Below, piece after piece: positions 1 to 5,508 of a stretch of DNA of 8,900 bases; position 1 is the stretch's first letter; each line of letters opens with the position of its first letter. The stretch is from positions 1,320 through 10,219 of the forward strand of contig PLXT01000121.1 of assembly GCA_003151535.1 (NCBI GenBank). Direction: 5' to 3'. The translations under genes were made by a program, and so were the position numbers. Below the pieces are notes generated by a model. The model did not search any database. It saw only the letters and a list, made by a program, of their open reading frames with translations, and was not told the DNA's origin. This stretch comes from Methanobacterium sp. (GTDB lineage Archaea > Methanobacteriota > Methanobacteria > Methanobacteriales > Methanobacteriaceae).

Positions 1-79
1 TCGACTTAATAGGTTATTAGAAATTTTTACTGATTGTAAATAGGATAATTGGGATAAATACCCATTAAAATTCGATGTA

Positions 80-87
80 TTTAAATA
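80..87 (+). promoter_or_regulatory. TATA box of the histone gene
   Basis: TTTAAATA lies about 40 bases before the histone start codon, which would put transcription initiation near 105-110 and give a very short leader. The same 14-base stretch TTTAAATAAAATGA (80-93) recurs at 2280-2293, in front of a decayed histone copy, which supports its being the real promoter core. The ribosome binding site GGTGAT follows at 111-116. Confidence 0.6.
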
Positions 88-120
88 AAATGAAGGTTAT
101 TACTAGATATGGTGATAATT

Positions 121-330
121 ATGAGTGAACTACCAATAGCCCCAATAGGGAGAATAATAAAAAATGCTGGTGCACAAAGAGTTAGTGAAGATGCAAAAGA
201 AGCTTTAGGAAAAGTTTTAGAAGAACTTGGCGAAGATATTTCTCGACAAGCATTATTACTTGCAAAACACGCTAAAAGAACTACTGTTAAAGCAGTAGAT
301 ATTGAACTAGCTGTTAAAGAAGTAGTATAA
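121..330 (+). CDS. archaeal histone (HMf family)
   Basis: Small DNA-packaging protein of 69 residues that forms dimers and longer multimers and wraps DNA in the archaeal chromatin. The sequence follows the HMf/HMt histone fold throughout: N-terminal LPIAPIGRIIKNAGAQRVS (residues 4-22), central helix with AKEALGKVLEELGEDIS (25-41), then LAKHAKRTTVKAVDIELAV (47-65). Arginines 11 and 20 and the R53-T54 pair sit where the family contacts DNA. There is no tail, and the length equals the usual 66-70 residues. I chose the ATG at 121 rather than an in-frame ATG at 109, because GGTGAT (111-116) is a strong ribosome binding site ending 4 bases before 121 and homologues begin at this point. The gene is monocistronic, with its own TATA box and oligo-T terminator. 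A decayed second copy lies at 2333-2509. Histones are usually highly expressed; nothing here suggests special regulation. Confidence 0.97.
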   Translation: MSELPIAPIGRIIKNAGAQRVSEDAKEALGKVLEELGEDISRQALLLAKHAKRTTVKAVDIELAVKEVV

Positions 331-336
331 ATAAAA

Positions 337-375
337 TTTTTTTAAATAAAGTTATTCTTTTTTTATATTTTTTTT
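337..375 (+). terminator. oligo-T terminator of the histone gene
   Basis: Three T tracts (337-343, 358-364, 368-375) follow the histone stop codon closely, with no hairpin. Runs of U in the transcript are the normal termination signal for archaeal RNA polymerase, and repeated tracts fit a highly transcribed gene. Confidence 0.65.
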
Positions 376-412
376 AAATTGATACTGATTTTTATTGATC
401 CTAATAGATATG

Positions 413-420
413 TTTATATA
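413..420 (+). promoter_or_regulatory. TATA box of the I42 inhibitor gene
   Basis: TTTATATA lies about 60 bases before the GTG start at 473. Initiation would fall near 440-445, leaving a leader of about 30 bases that holds the very strong ribosome binding site GGAGGTGA at 460-467. Confidence 0.6.
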
Positions 421-472
421 GTATAACTTTTACATTATAATTGAAGATGGAACATGAACGGAGGTGAAAATT

Positions 473-811
473 GTGAAAACTAAACTCGCAGGAATATTTA
501 CTGCATTCATTTGCTTAGCAATGGTTACAGGAGCTTTCGCAGCTACACCTAACAATGGTATGCCTATAACTACTACAAAAACAATTAAATTGGAATCTAA
601 TCCTTCAACAGGATATCATTGGGTTGCGAAATACAATAAATCACAAGTAAAACTTGTTAAACAATCATTCAAAGCTTATAATTCCAAATTATTAGGTAGT
701 CCTGGTATAAACACATTTGTATTTAAAGGAGTTCCAGGTTCAAAAATCGTCCTAAAGTATGTTAGAACTGGTAATGCTAAAACTCTCAAAACAGTTACAT
801 ACACATTATAA
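473..811 (+). CDS. secreted chagasin-type (MEROPS I42) cysteine peptidase inhibitor
   Basis: Predicted exported inhibitor of papain-family cysteine peptidases, 112 residues. Residues 1-23 form a signal peptide (MKTK, hydrophobic stretch 5-19, cleavage likely after AFA at 23). The mature part of about 89 residues is a short beta-rich I42 domain. The first inhibitory loop is clear, NPSTGY at 43-48 followed by W50. The second is GSPG at 75-78, for the usual GxGG. The third, normally YxRPW, reads YVRTG at 96-100, so the Pro-Trp is missing and inhibitory activity may be altered. A longer reading from a GTG at 464 is possible, but that codon lies inside the ribosome binding site GGAGGTGA (460-467); the GTG at 473 is 5 bases behind it and gives a typical signal peptide. 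The gene stands alone with its own promoter. The natural target cannot be told from this window; an own secreted C1 peptidase or one of another organism are both possible. Confidence 0.85.
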   Translation: MKTKLAGIFTAFICLAMVTGAFAATPNNGMPITTTKTIKLESNPSTGYHWVAKYNKSQVKLVKQSFKAYNSKLLGSPGINTFVFKGVPGSKIVLKYVRTGNAKTLKTVTYTL

Positions 812-821
812 ATCAACTTCA

Positions 822-854
822 TAAAAAAGACACAACTTTCCCAAAACTTTTTTA
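822..854. terminator. possible bidirectional terminator after the I42 inhibitor gene
   Basis: TAAAAAAG (822-829) and CTTTTTTA (847-854) form a perfect 8-base inverted repeat with a 17-base spacer, ending in a T run on either strand. It lies just behind the inhibitor gene and downstream of the minus-strand relic at 889-999, so it could stop transcripts from both sides. The stem is nearly all A-U and weak; the T runs are probably the effective part. Confidence 0.4.
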
Positions 855-888
855 TAATTTTACTCGCCCCCAAACCATGAGTCAAAGA

Positions 889-999
889 TTAATTATTTTG
901 GGATTGTTGAATTCTTTTAATGATCTTTTTAAAAATTCTCATTCTAAAATTTACTAAAAATAAAATTAGAACAACAAATAGTAACAGTGCTAAATATAC
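889..999 (-). pseudogene. relic of a small single-helix membrane protein
   Basis: The minus strand reads open for 36 codons and encodes a convincing membrane segment (YLALLLFVVLILFLV) followed by a basic, positive-inside tail (NFRMRIFKKIIKRIQQSQNN), then TAA. No normal start codon precedes the helix in this frame: an in-frame TAA lies at 1003-1005, two codons before the first residue of the open stretch, and the only ATG is after the helix. A TATA-like box sits at 1048-1055 in the right orientation. I read this as a truncated or frameshifted remnant of a small membrane protein; a non-canonical CTG start is less likely. No family is recognisable, and chance cannot be excluded in such AT-rich DNA. 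Confidence 0.22.
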
Positions 1000-1047
1000 A
1001 GTTTAATGGTTAAAAAGTATTCGTTGGATAATTTAATCCAAAATTAA

Positions 1048-1055
1048 TATATAAA
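1048..1055 (-). promoter_or_regulatory. TATA-like box on the minus strand
   Basis: Read on the minus strand this is TTTATATA, the same core as at 413-420. It points toward the membrane-helix relic at 889-999 and would start transcription near 1022-1025. No ribosome binding site follows, so it may be a leftover promoter. Confidence 0.3.
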
Positions 1056-1147
1056 TTTTAAATTAGACTTGGTCCACCGATTTTTTTCTTTTGACATCTA
1101 ACTTGATTTTTTTTCATAATGATAAATTTTCACATAAAATTTAAATA

Positions 1148-1155
1148 TTTATAAA
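1148..1155 (+). promoter_or_regulatory. TATA box in front of the PAS-domain relic
   Basis: TTTATAAA lies 35 bases before the ATG at 1183. Initiation 25-28 bases downstream would fall within a few bases of that ATG, so any transcript would be nearly leaderless. No good ribosome binding site is seen before 1183. Confidence 0.45.
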
Positions 1156-1182
1156 AGTATGTGAAAGGATTCAACAGATATA

Positions 1183-1564
1183 ATGTTAAGAAAAGAAATA
1201 TTAAATCCTGAACTTCTTGAAAGAACTTCAATTAAAAATAGGAATAATTTATAAGCTATATTATGATAATGCTCCCGTTGGAATTTTTCATTCTACACCC
1301 GAAGGTCTGTTATTAGAGGTTAATCAATATTTATCAAATATTTTAGGATACCATTCTCCTGAAGAATATATGTTCACCGTTAACAAAACAAATCTTAAAG
1401 AATGTCTCTATGTAAATAAAGGAGAACGTCAAAGGTTTGTTGGAGAAGTTCTAAAAGATAATTTATGGCATACATACGAAAGTAAATTTTATCGAAAAGA
1501 CGGCAACATCAACGATATTGAAAATGTCTAATATCCTATGCCTGATTTAAATCTATAATTTATC
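1183..1564 (+). pseudogene. broken PAS-domain sensor gene fragment
   Basis: PAS domains bind small ligands or cofactors and usually sit in front of a histidine kinase or other output. The frame starting at a TTG at 1217 and ending at 1531 encodes about 104 residues with the PAS core typical of methanobacterial sensor proteins: YDNAPVGIFHSTPEG, then LEVNQYLSNILGYHSPEEY, VNKTNLKECLYV and FYRKDGNINDIENV. After the TAA at 1529-1531 the same frame goes on with YPMPDLNL, the expected next PAS strand, before a second TAA at 1556-1558, so the stop is an internal nonsense codon. At the front, an ATG at 1183 opens a different frame (MLRKEILNPELL) that seems to join the PAS frame by a frameshift near 1214-1219. 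The output domain is absent. This is a remnant of a larger sensor protein; a translated truncated PAS protein from 1217 remains possible but has no ribosome binding site. Confidence 0.7.
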
Positions 1565-1660
1565 AAAAAAATATAAGCTATAAGAATTAATCATAATATA
1601 GATCGGGTTAGATATATTTTGAAGAGTAAATAGTGATTTTAAAGTAACAAGGAAGTTAAT

Positions 1661-1703
1661 AGTTAGAAATTTTACTTTAGTTTAAAAAATTTTAACTATT
1701 TTT
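1661..1703 (+). terminator. hairpin with T run after the PAS relic
   Basis: AGTTAGAAATTTT (1661-1673) pairs with AAAATTTTAACT (1686-1697) with one bulged base and a 12-base loop, followed by ATTTTT. It could end transcription from the PAS relic. The rest of 1565-1800 is AT-rich with no gene; a weak TATA-like stretch (TAATATTAATAG, about 1763-1774) may serve the small gene at 1814. Confidence 0.3.
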
Positions 1704-1813
1704 ACATTAAACCAAGAAAAGAAATGTATTAAATCTTTTTTTGAGAGTATTTTAACTAATGAATAATATTAATAGTTACTACGGTTTTCCTGAATTTTAA
1801 ATAGGTGTTTGAT

Positions 1814-2026
1814 ATGACTTTTGCAACAAAATTAGAAATAATAAAAAGAAATGGTAATGAAATTTTTGAAAAAGGTTTAAATGGAGTTAGATCCATTGAA
1901 ATAATTTATAAAAAGGATAAGGTTATAATAGAGTTTGATAATAGTTCAGAATGGGATTATAGGGTTATATCAGTCAATAGTTTGGATTCTTACCAATTTT
2001 CAGAAGAAGAATCACAAAGTAATTAG
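1814..2026 (+). CDS. small hypothetical protein (70 aa)
   Basis: I do not recognise this protein. It has 70 residues, no signal peptide, membrane helix or cysteine. An N-terminal lysine-rich helix (about residues 1-20) is followed by alternating strands (VRSIEIIYKKDKVIIEF, about 24-40) and an acidic polar tail (SEEESQSN). The start is taken at the ATG at 1814 because AGGTG (1803-1807) lies 6 bases upstream; an in-frame GTG at 1805 overlaps this ribosome binding site and is rejected. The gene stands alone between a decayed PAS gene and a decayed histone copy. Codon use is as AT-rich as the neighbours. The beta-strand plus acidic pattern vaguely recalls the other small unknown proteins of this window, without a convincing alignment. 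Confidence 0.6.
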   Translation: MTFATKLEIIKRNGNEIFEKGLNGVRSIEIIYKKDKVIIEFDNSSEWDYRVISVNSLDSYQFSEEESQSN

Positions 2027-2279
2027 ATACACGTTTAATATAGCTCCAATTCTTATTGAACGAGTTTAATACTATAATTTGTTCTGTTATAATCGAAGAA
2101 TAATACAATAATTTTTTAGATATCATAAATATACTCATTTTGTAATTTTGTTTAGAAAATATTTATATTAACATTAATTTATTTTTACACTTGCAAGTTA
2201 TGACTAACTTTTGTTGATTTTAATAGAATATCTCTGTAGATATATGCTACTTTCATCTAAATTCATTATACGTGAAATC
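2027..2279. other. intergenic stretch without a recognised gene
   Basis: AT-rich spacer between the small gene ending at 2026 and the decayed histone copy. I see no reading frame worth calling and no RNA gene. The only structure is a short hairpin, ATATCT (2228-2233) with AGATAT (2238-2243) around a 4-base loop, just upstream of the relic histone promoter; it may be chance. Confidence 0.4.
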
Positions 2280-2293
2280 TTTAAATAAAATGA
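2280..2293 (+). promoter_or_regulatory. relic histone promoter
   Basis: TTTAAATAAAATGA is identical to bases 80-93 in front of the intact histone. The distance from this box to the conserved CCAATA of the coding part is 56 bases here and 53 at the intact gene. It therefore looks like the duplicated promoter of the decayed copy and may still bind TBP. Confidence 0.6.
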
Positions 2294-2332
2294 TATTACC
2301 AATTGAAATATAGTTATAAACTGACTCGAAAC

Positions 2333-2509
2333 ATGCCAATAACACCAATAGGAAATAATAATTGCGGTTTTAAACAATTTTTGTAAAGATTTTAAAAGAA
2401 TTAACAAAGATTCACAAATCATATGTCAATATGCTTAGCATCAATACTCACAAGAATGCTAAAAAAACAATATTTTAATGCTGATATGGAATTTACAGAT
2501 TATATAATA
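2333..2509 (+). pseudogene. decayed second archaeal histone gene
   Basis: Pieces of an archaeal histone can be read in order, in more than one frame. MPITPIG at 2333-2353 matches LPIAPIG of the intact protein; the DNA CCAATA-AC-A-CCAATAGG differs from the intact copy at only two positions. AAGATTTTAAAAGAATTAAC (from 2386) encodes KILKELTKI, matching KVLEELGEDI. HKNAKKTIF followed, after a one-base shift at about 2476, by NADMEFTDY (from 2477) matches HAKRTTVKAVDIELAV. Several bases are missing after PIG, stops interrupt the first frame (TAA at 2384-2386), and the original start codon appears mutated: the region aligned with TATGAGTGAAC reads CTGACTCGAAAC. The promoter box is retained at 2280-2293. 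The copy cannot encode a histone. It arose either by duplication of the gene at 121-330 with its promoter or from a diverged paralogue. Confidence 0.7.
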
Positions 2510-2516
2510 GTGGATA

Positions 2517-2572
2517 TTTTTTTTATTTTTTCAAATTTTATCATTATTTTGTATCATCAATCATTTTTTTTT
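2517..2572 (+). terminator. T tracts behind the histone relic
   Basis: T8 (2517-2524), T6 (2526-2531) and T9 (2564-2572) follow the relic, resembling the multiple T tracts behind the intact histone at 337-375. They would stop any transcript from the relic promoter before the next gene. Confidence 0.5.
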
Positions 2573-2648
2573 GGAAACATTTAACCGATTCAACAAATAG
2601 ATGATCTCTTGGAATTGTAAAATTATTGAAATAATTATGAGAGGTAAT

Positions 2649-2960
2649 ATGTTAGAATTTGATGAAGATATTTCGACTACAAGGACTACATCCAATGATC
2701 AGTGTATATTCCTAGACCGTAAATCGATATTACATTATAAAGATGAAAATTTTAATGGAAAGATGTATGATTTATTGGAAAACAAAATTGAAAAACATTA
2801 TGAAGACCGTGAGAATATTGAAATAGAATTTAAATCTTCTAATAATTATAAAAAAATTGAAATAGTGATTACCATAAATTTTAAAAAAGAAGATGAATAT
2901 TATCATTTAACAGAAGATTTTAAGAAAGATTTTAAAGAAATATATGAAAAATATAAGTAA
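2649..2960 (+). CDS. acidic hypothetical protein (about 103 aa)
   Basis: No family recognised. The protein is rich in Glu, Lys, Asp and Tyr, probably cytoplasmic, without signal peptide or membrane helix. After a polar N-terminal part come a helix (MYDLLENKIEKHYEDRE), two strands (NIEIEFKS, KKIEIVITINF) and a C-terminal helix (LTEDFKKDFKEIYEKYK). The end resembles the C-terminal half of the protein at 6395-6751 (strand of alternating hydrophobics, YY-L, then F-[DE]-x-Y). Start choice is uncertain: GAGGT at 2641-2645 favours the ATG at 2649 although the spacing of 3 bases is tight; in-frame ATGs at 2601 (119 residues) and 2637 exist, the former without a ribosome binding site. It stands alone, with no clear TATA box. 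Confidence 0.6.
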   Translation: MLEFDEDISTTRTTSNDQCIFLDRKSILHYKDENFNGKMYDLLENKIEKHYEDRENIEIEFKSSNNYKKIEIVITINFKKEDEYYHLTEDFKKDFKEIYEKYK

Positions 2961-3331
2961 TAACCCGGAATAGGGGTTTACTATCTAAAATTCAGTTAAT
3001 ATAGTCAATGAATAATCTATTAAAATCCCTAAGTTTTAATAGGTTGTTATATTCCTTTAAATATCATATCATTGGTATTTATTTGGGTTGTGGGTTTTTT
3101 AATAATTAGCAGATAGAAAGAACTCGAAGACTAGTGATTGTTATTTCCTTATGGCTTATGATATTAAAAAATGATTTAAATACTAGATCATCATATATGT
3201 TCCTGTTTGTTAAATTTGGATTTTCAGGATTATAATATTATGAGCTTGATATGGAACCTTTTTGGATAGGTTTTTATTGAACAGTTCACAATATAAAAGA
3301 GGTTATGAATTAGCATTAAGGAGAAGTTCAG
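2961..3331. other. spacer before purA with a small hairpin and two TATA candidates
   Basis: No gene is seen. AACCC (2962-2966) and GGGTT (2974-2978) form a short hairpin directly behind the stop of the preceding gene, without a T run. A T6 run near 3095-3100 could end that transcript. Two TATA-like boxes precede purA: TTTAAATA at 3175-3182 and ATATAAAAG at 3291-3299. Very short open frames begin at 3240 and 3251 but lack ribosome binding sites. Confidence 0.4.
3175..3182 (+). promoter_or_regulatory. candidate TATA box of purA (distal)
   Basis: TTTAAATA, preceded by the purine-rich AAAAAATGA that fits a BRE. It would give a leader of about 125 bases. The proximal candidate at 3291-3299 would start transcription around 3317-3322, right at the ribosome binding site AAGGAGA (3318-3324), so the distal one may be the better choice. 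Confidence 0.4.
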
Positions 3332-4354
3332 ATGACATGTAACGTATTAGTTGGCGGAGGATGGGGTGACGAAGGTAAAGGTAAATGTATAACCTACTTC
3401 TGTTTCAACGATAAACCAGATATCATAGCAAGAGCAGGTGTGGGGCCAAATGCTGGGCACTCTGTTGAATTTAATGGCGAGAAATATGGATTGAGAATGA
3501 TCCCATCAGGGTTTGTGCATACTGGTGCAAGACTCCTTATAGGGGCTGGAGTACTCGTGGATCCAGGAGTTTTCCACCATGAACTCGACTACCTTAACAA
3601 ATATAATGTTAAAGGAAGGACATTTGCAGATTTCAGGTCTGCAATAATAGAACAGAAACATAAAGATCAAGATAGGGCTTCAGATTACCTTTCAAAAACA
3701 ATAGGAAGTACGGGCAGTGGATGTGGACCAGCTAATGCAGATAGGGTTATGAGGGTTGCAAAACTTGCAGGTGATACTCCAGAGATGGACGGATTCACAA
3801 CCGATGTTCCAACTGAAATCAACGAAGCATTAGATGAAGACAGGAATGTTTTTATTGAAGGAACCCAGGGATATGGATTATCATTATACTATGGTACATA
3901 CCCATTTGTAACAAGCAAAGATACAACTGCAAGTACAGCTGCAGCAGATGTTGGTATTGGGCCTACTAGGGTTGATGATGTGATAGTTGTGTTCAAATCT
4001 TATATAACACGTGTGGGTGAAGGACCATTCAACACAGAAATAACTCAAAAAGAAGCTGAAGCTTTGGATATTGAGGAGTATGGGACTGTTACTGGACGTA
4101 GACGTCGTGTAGGTACTTTTGATATGGATCTTGCAAGGGAATCCTGTATGATTAATGGAGCAACACAGATAGCTCTTACTTGTGTAGACAGAATATTCCC
4201 AAAATGTGAACGTGTTAAGGATTATTCACAGCTTTCACAAGAGGTTAAAAACTTTGTTGCAGAAATTGAAGGCGAAACTGGTGTTCCTGTAACCATAATA
4301 TCAACAGGACCAGATCTTGTAGATACCATAGACCTCAGAGACGAACTTCTTTAA
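3332..4354 (+). CDS. purA: adenylosuccinate synthetase
   Basis: Joins IMP and aspartate using GTP to form adenylosuccinate, the first committed step from IMP to AMP; cytoplasmic homodimer. All family motifs are present: phosphate-binding GGGWGDEGKGK (residues 8-18, catalytic Asp13), GPNAGHS with the second catalytic residue His43 (38-44), GVLVDP (73-78), TIGSTGSGCGPANADR (123-138), EGTQG (176-180) and TYPFVTS (189-195), RVGEGPFNTE (227-236), GTVTGRRRRVGTFD (251-264) for Asp/IMP binding, and ISTGPD (323-328) near the C-terminus. With 340 residues it is the short archaeal form; bacterial enzymes have about 430. The ATG at 3332 is preceded by AAGGAGA (3318-3324) at 7 bases and places the P-loop at the usual distance from the N-terminus. 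GC is visibly higher than in the flanking DNA, as expected for a conserved gene. It is not in an operon with other purine genes here. No sign of damage. Confidence 0.97.
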   Translation: MTCNVLVGGGWGDEGKGKCITYFCFNDKPDIIARAGVGPNAGHSVEFNGEKYGLRMIPSGFVHTGARLLIGAGVLVDPGVFHHELDYLNKYNVKGRTFADFRSAIIEQKHKDQDRASDYLSKTIGSTGSGCGPANADRVMRVAKLAGDTPEMDGFTTDVPTEINEALDEDRNVFIEGTQGYGLSLYYGTYPFVTSKDTTASTAAADVGIGPTRVDDVIVVFKSYITRVGEGPFNTEITQKEAEALDIEEYGTVTGRRRRVGTFDMDLARESCMINGATQIALTCVDRIFPKCERVKDYSQLSQEVKNFVAEIEGETGVPVTIISTGPDLVDTIDLRDELL

Positions 4355-4364
4355 ATAAATAATA

Positions 4365-4408
4365 TTTTTTTTATATTTTTAATTGGTTCTTAATGATCTA
4401 TTTTTTTT
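4365..4408 (+). terminator. oligo-T terminator of purA
   Basis: T8 (4365-4372), T5 (4376-4380) and T8 (4401-4408) follow the purA stop codon, without a hairpin. They separate purA from the convergent transporter relic that ends at 4496. Confidence 0.6.
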
Positions 4409-4495
4409 ATTCTATTGAAGTAATGTTATTCAAATCAATAAATTTTCCTGGTTTGATAAACAATTAGGGTTCTTAAAAATTTTAATACTCTATAA

Positions 4496-5216
4496 TCAGG
4501 TTATATATATGGCGATTAGAGCAAATAATGCAAAACCACCTATCAATGCTAAAGCTGCCAATCTGGCTTCTCCTTCCCTACGGGATTGTGGTATTATTTA
4601 TTCTACAGTAACTGTTAACAATATTCCCGCAGTGAAAGATAAAAGAGCAAATATTACTATCTGTGGCTGTCATTTAATAGCAAAATAACCAAGGATTGCA
4701 CCAACAAAAACAGATAAGCTAGCTGCTAAGTTGATTAGAACCCTTTTTTTTAATTGAACTCCCTTCTTTTTAAAAGATACAATGTATTACAAATCCCATG
4801 GGAATATCTGCTGAAACTTGCCCTAAAGATAACAATAAACCCAATGTTAACGCAATTAAAACCCCCTGTTCCAATCATTAAACCGTCTGTAAATGATTCA
4901 ACTGCTACTGCAAAAAATAAGCCCATACACTTGCATCTTTAACAAGGCTTCGTTTAGGAATTATAAACTGATCAATTAATATAAAAAATAGTCCTCCAGC
5001 AATAAATGTTAAAGTTATAAGCAATGGATTACTAGCTGCAAAAGACCTAGGAATTAATTCGATACTAATAACTGCAAAAATAACACCAGTGGCACCGTGT
5101 AATGCTATGCCTAACGTTCTCTGACTAAGTTTAAATAGTTCTGCTGCAATCCCACCACCAAACTTACCGAAGGCCGGGATCGATGCTAATAACATAACAA
5201 TAATAAACTGATTCAT
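4496..5216 (-). pseudogene. broken ZIP-family metal ion transporter
   Basis: ZIP proteins move Zn2+, Fe2+ and similar ions into the cytoplasm. The minus strand starts well: GGTGA (plus-strand 5224-5228) lies 7 bases before the ATG at 5214-5216, and 102 codons encode a typical ZIP N-terminus, SIPAFGKFGGGIAAELFKLSQRTLGIALHGATGVIFAV and IELIPR. The homology then continues through other frames: AVAVESFTDGLMIGTG, LIALTLGLLLSLGQVSADIPMGFVIHCIF, KKKGVQLKKRVLINLAASLSVFVGAILGYFAIK, QPQIVIFALLSFTAGILLTVTVE, IIPQSRREGEARLAALALIGGFALFALIAIYIT and TGA at 4496. Lesions: a shift in the A6 run 4912-4917 (premature TAG), a shift in the C5 run 4862-4866, a shift after HCIF near 4771-4776, a TGA at 4670-4672, and a TAA at 4598-4600 where the family has Glu (VEEIIPQS). 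Restored length would be about 240 residues, normal for the family. Two lesions are in homopolymers, but the two nonsense codons argue for true decay rather than sequencing error. Confidence 0.85.
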
Positions 5217-5508
5217 ATTTTTGTCACCAGAATTGCATTACAAATTTTATAAAAAATCTTTAAGGTTTAATCAAATTTTTGTTATCAATTTATAATAAAA
5301 TATTCTATCACTGAATAAATTTTATTTCAATTAATGGTAATAACAAGATAATTATCGTCTAAAATAGATTAAATACGTAAATATTGATTAAATAATCATT
5401 TTAACCCATTAATTTGCATCAAATGAAATGAATAAATTTATTAATTATGCTGTATTAAGATAATATATAGTGGAATAAGTTGTATTATATTAATGAGGGG
5501 GACAATAG
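5217..5508. other. divergent promoter spacer
   Basis: Spacer between the divergently oriented ZIP relic and the lipoprotein gene, almost entirely A and T. On the minus strand TTTATAAA (plus-strand 5247-5254) is a TATA box for the transporter, about 30 bases before its start. On the plus strand TAATATAT (5461-5468) is a candidate TATA box for the lipoprotein gene. No gene is seen between them. Confidence 0.5.

Noticed and set aside
676..885. 69-codon open frame on the minus strand
   Set aside because: Lies antisense over the I42 inhibitor gene and has no ribosome binding site or recognisable protein.
2204..2422. 72-codon open frame on the minus strand
   Set aside because: Antisense to the decayed histone and its promoter region; composition is that of random AT-rich DNA.
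1168..2595. Shared GATTCAACA shortly before two possible starts (1168-1176 and 2587-2595)
   Set aside because: Nine bases in AT-rich DNA; the second site precedes an ATG that is probably not the real start, so it is most likely coincidence.
3240..3280. Two very short overlapping reading frames (MSLIWNLFG and MEPFWIGFY) upstream of purA
   Set aside because: No ribosome binding sites, and nothing shows that they are translated.
4754..4942. 62-codon open frame on the plus strand
   Set aside because: Antisense to the ZIP transporter relic, which has clear homology on the minus strand.
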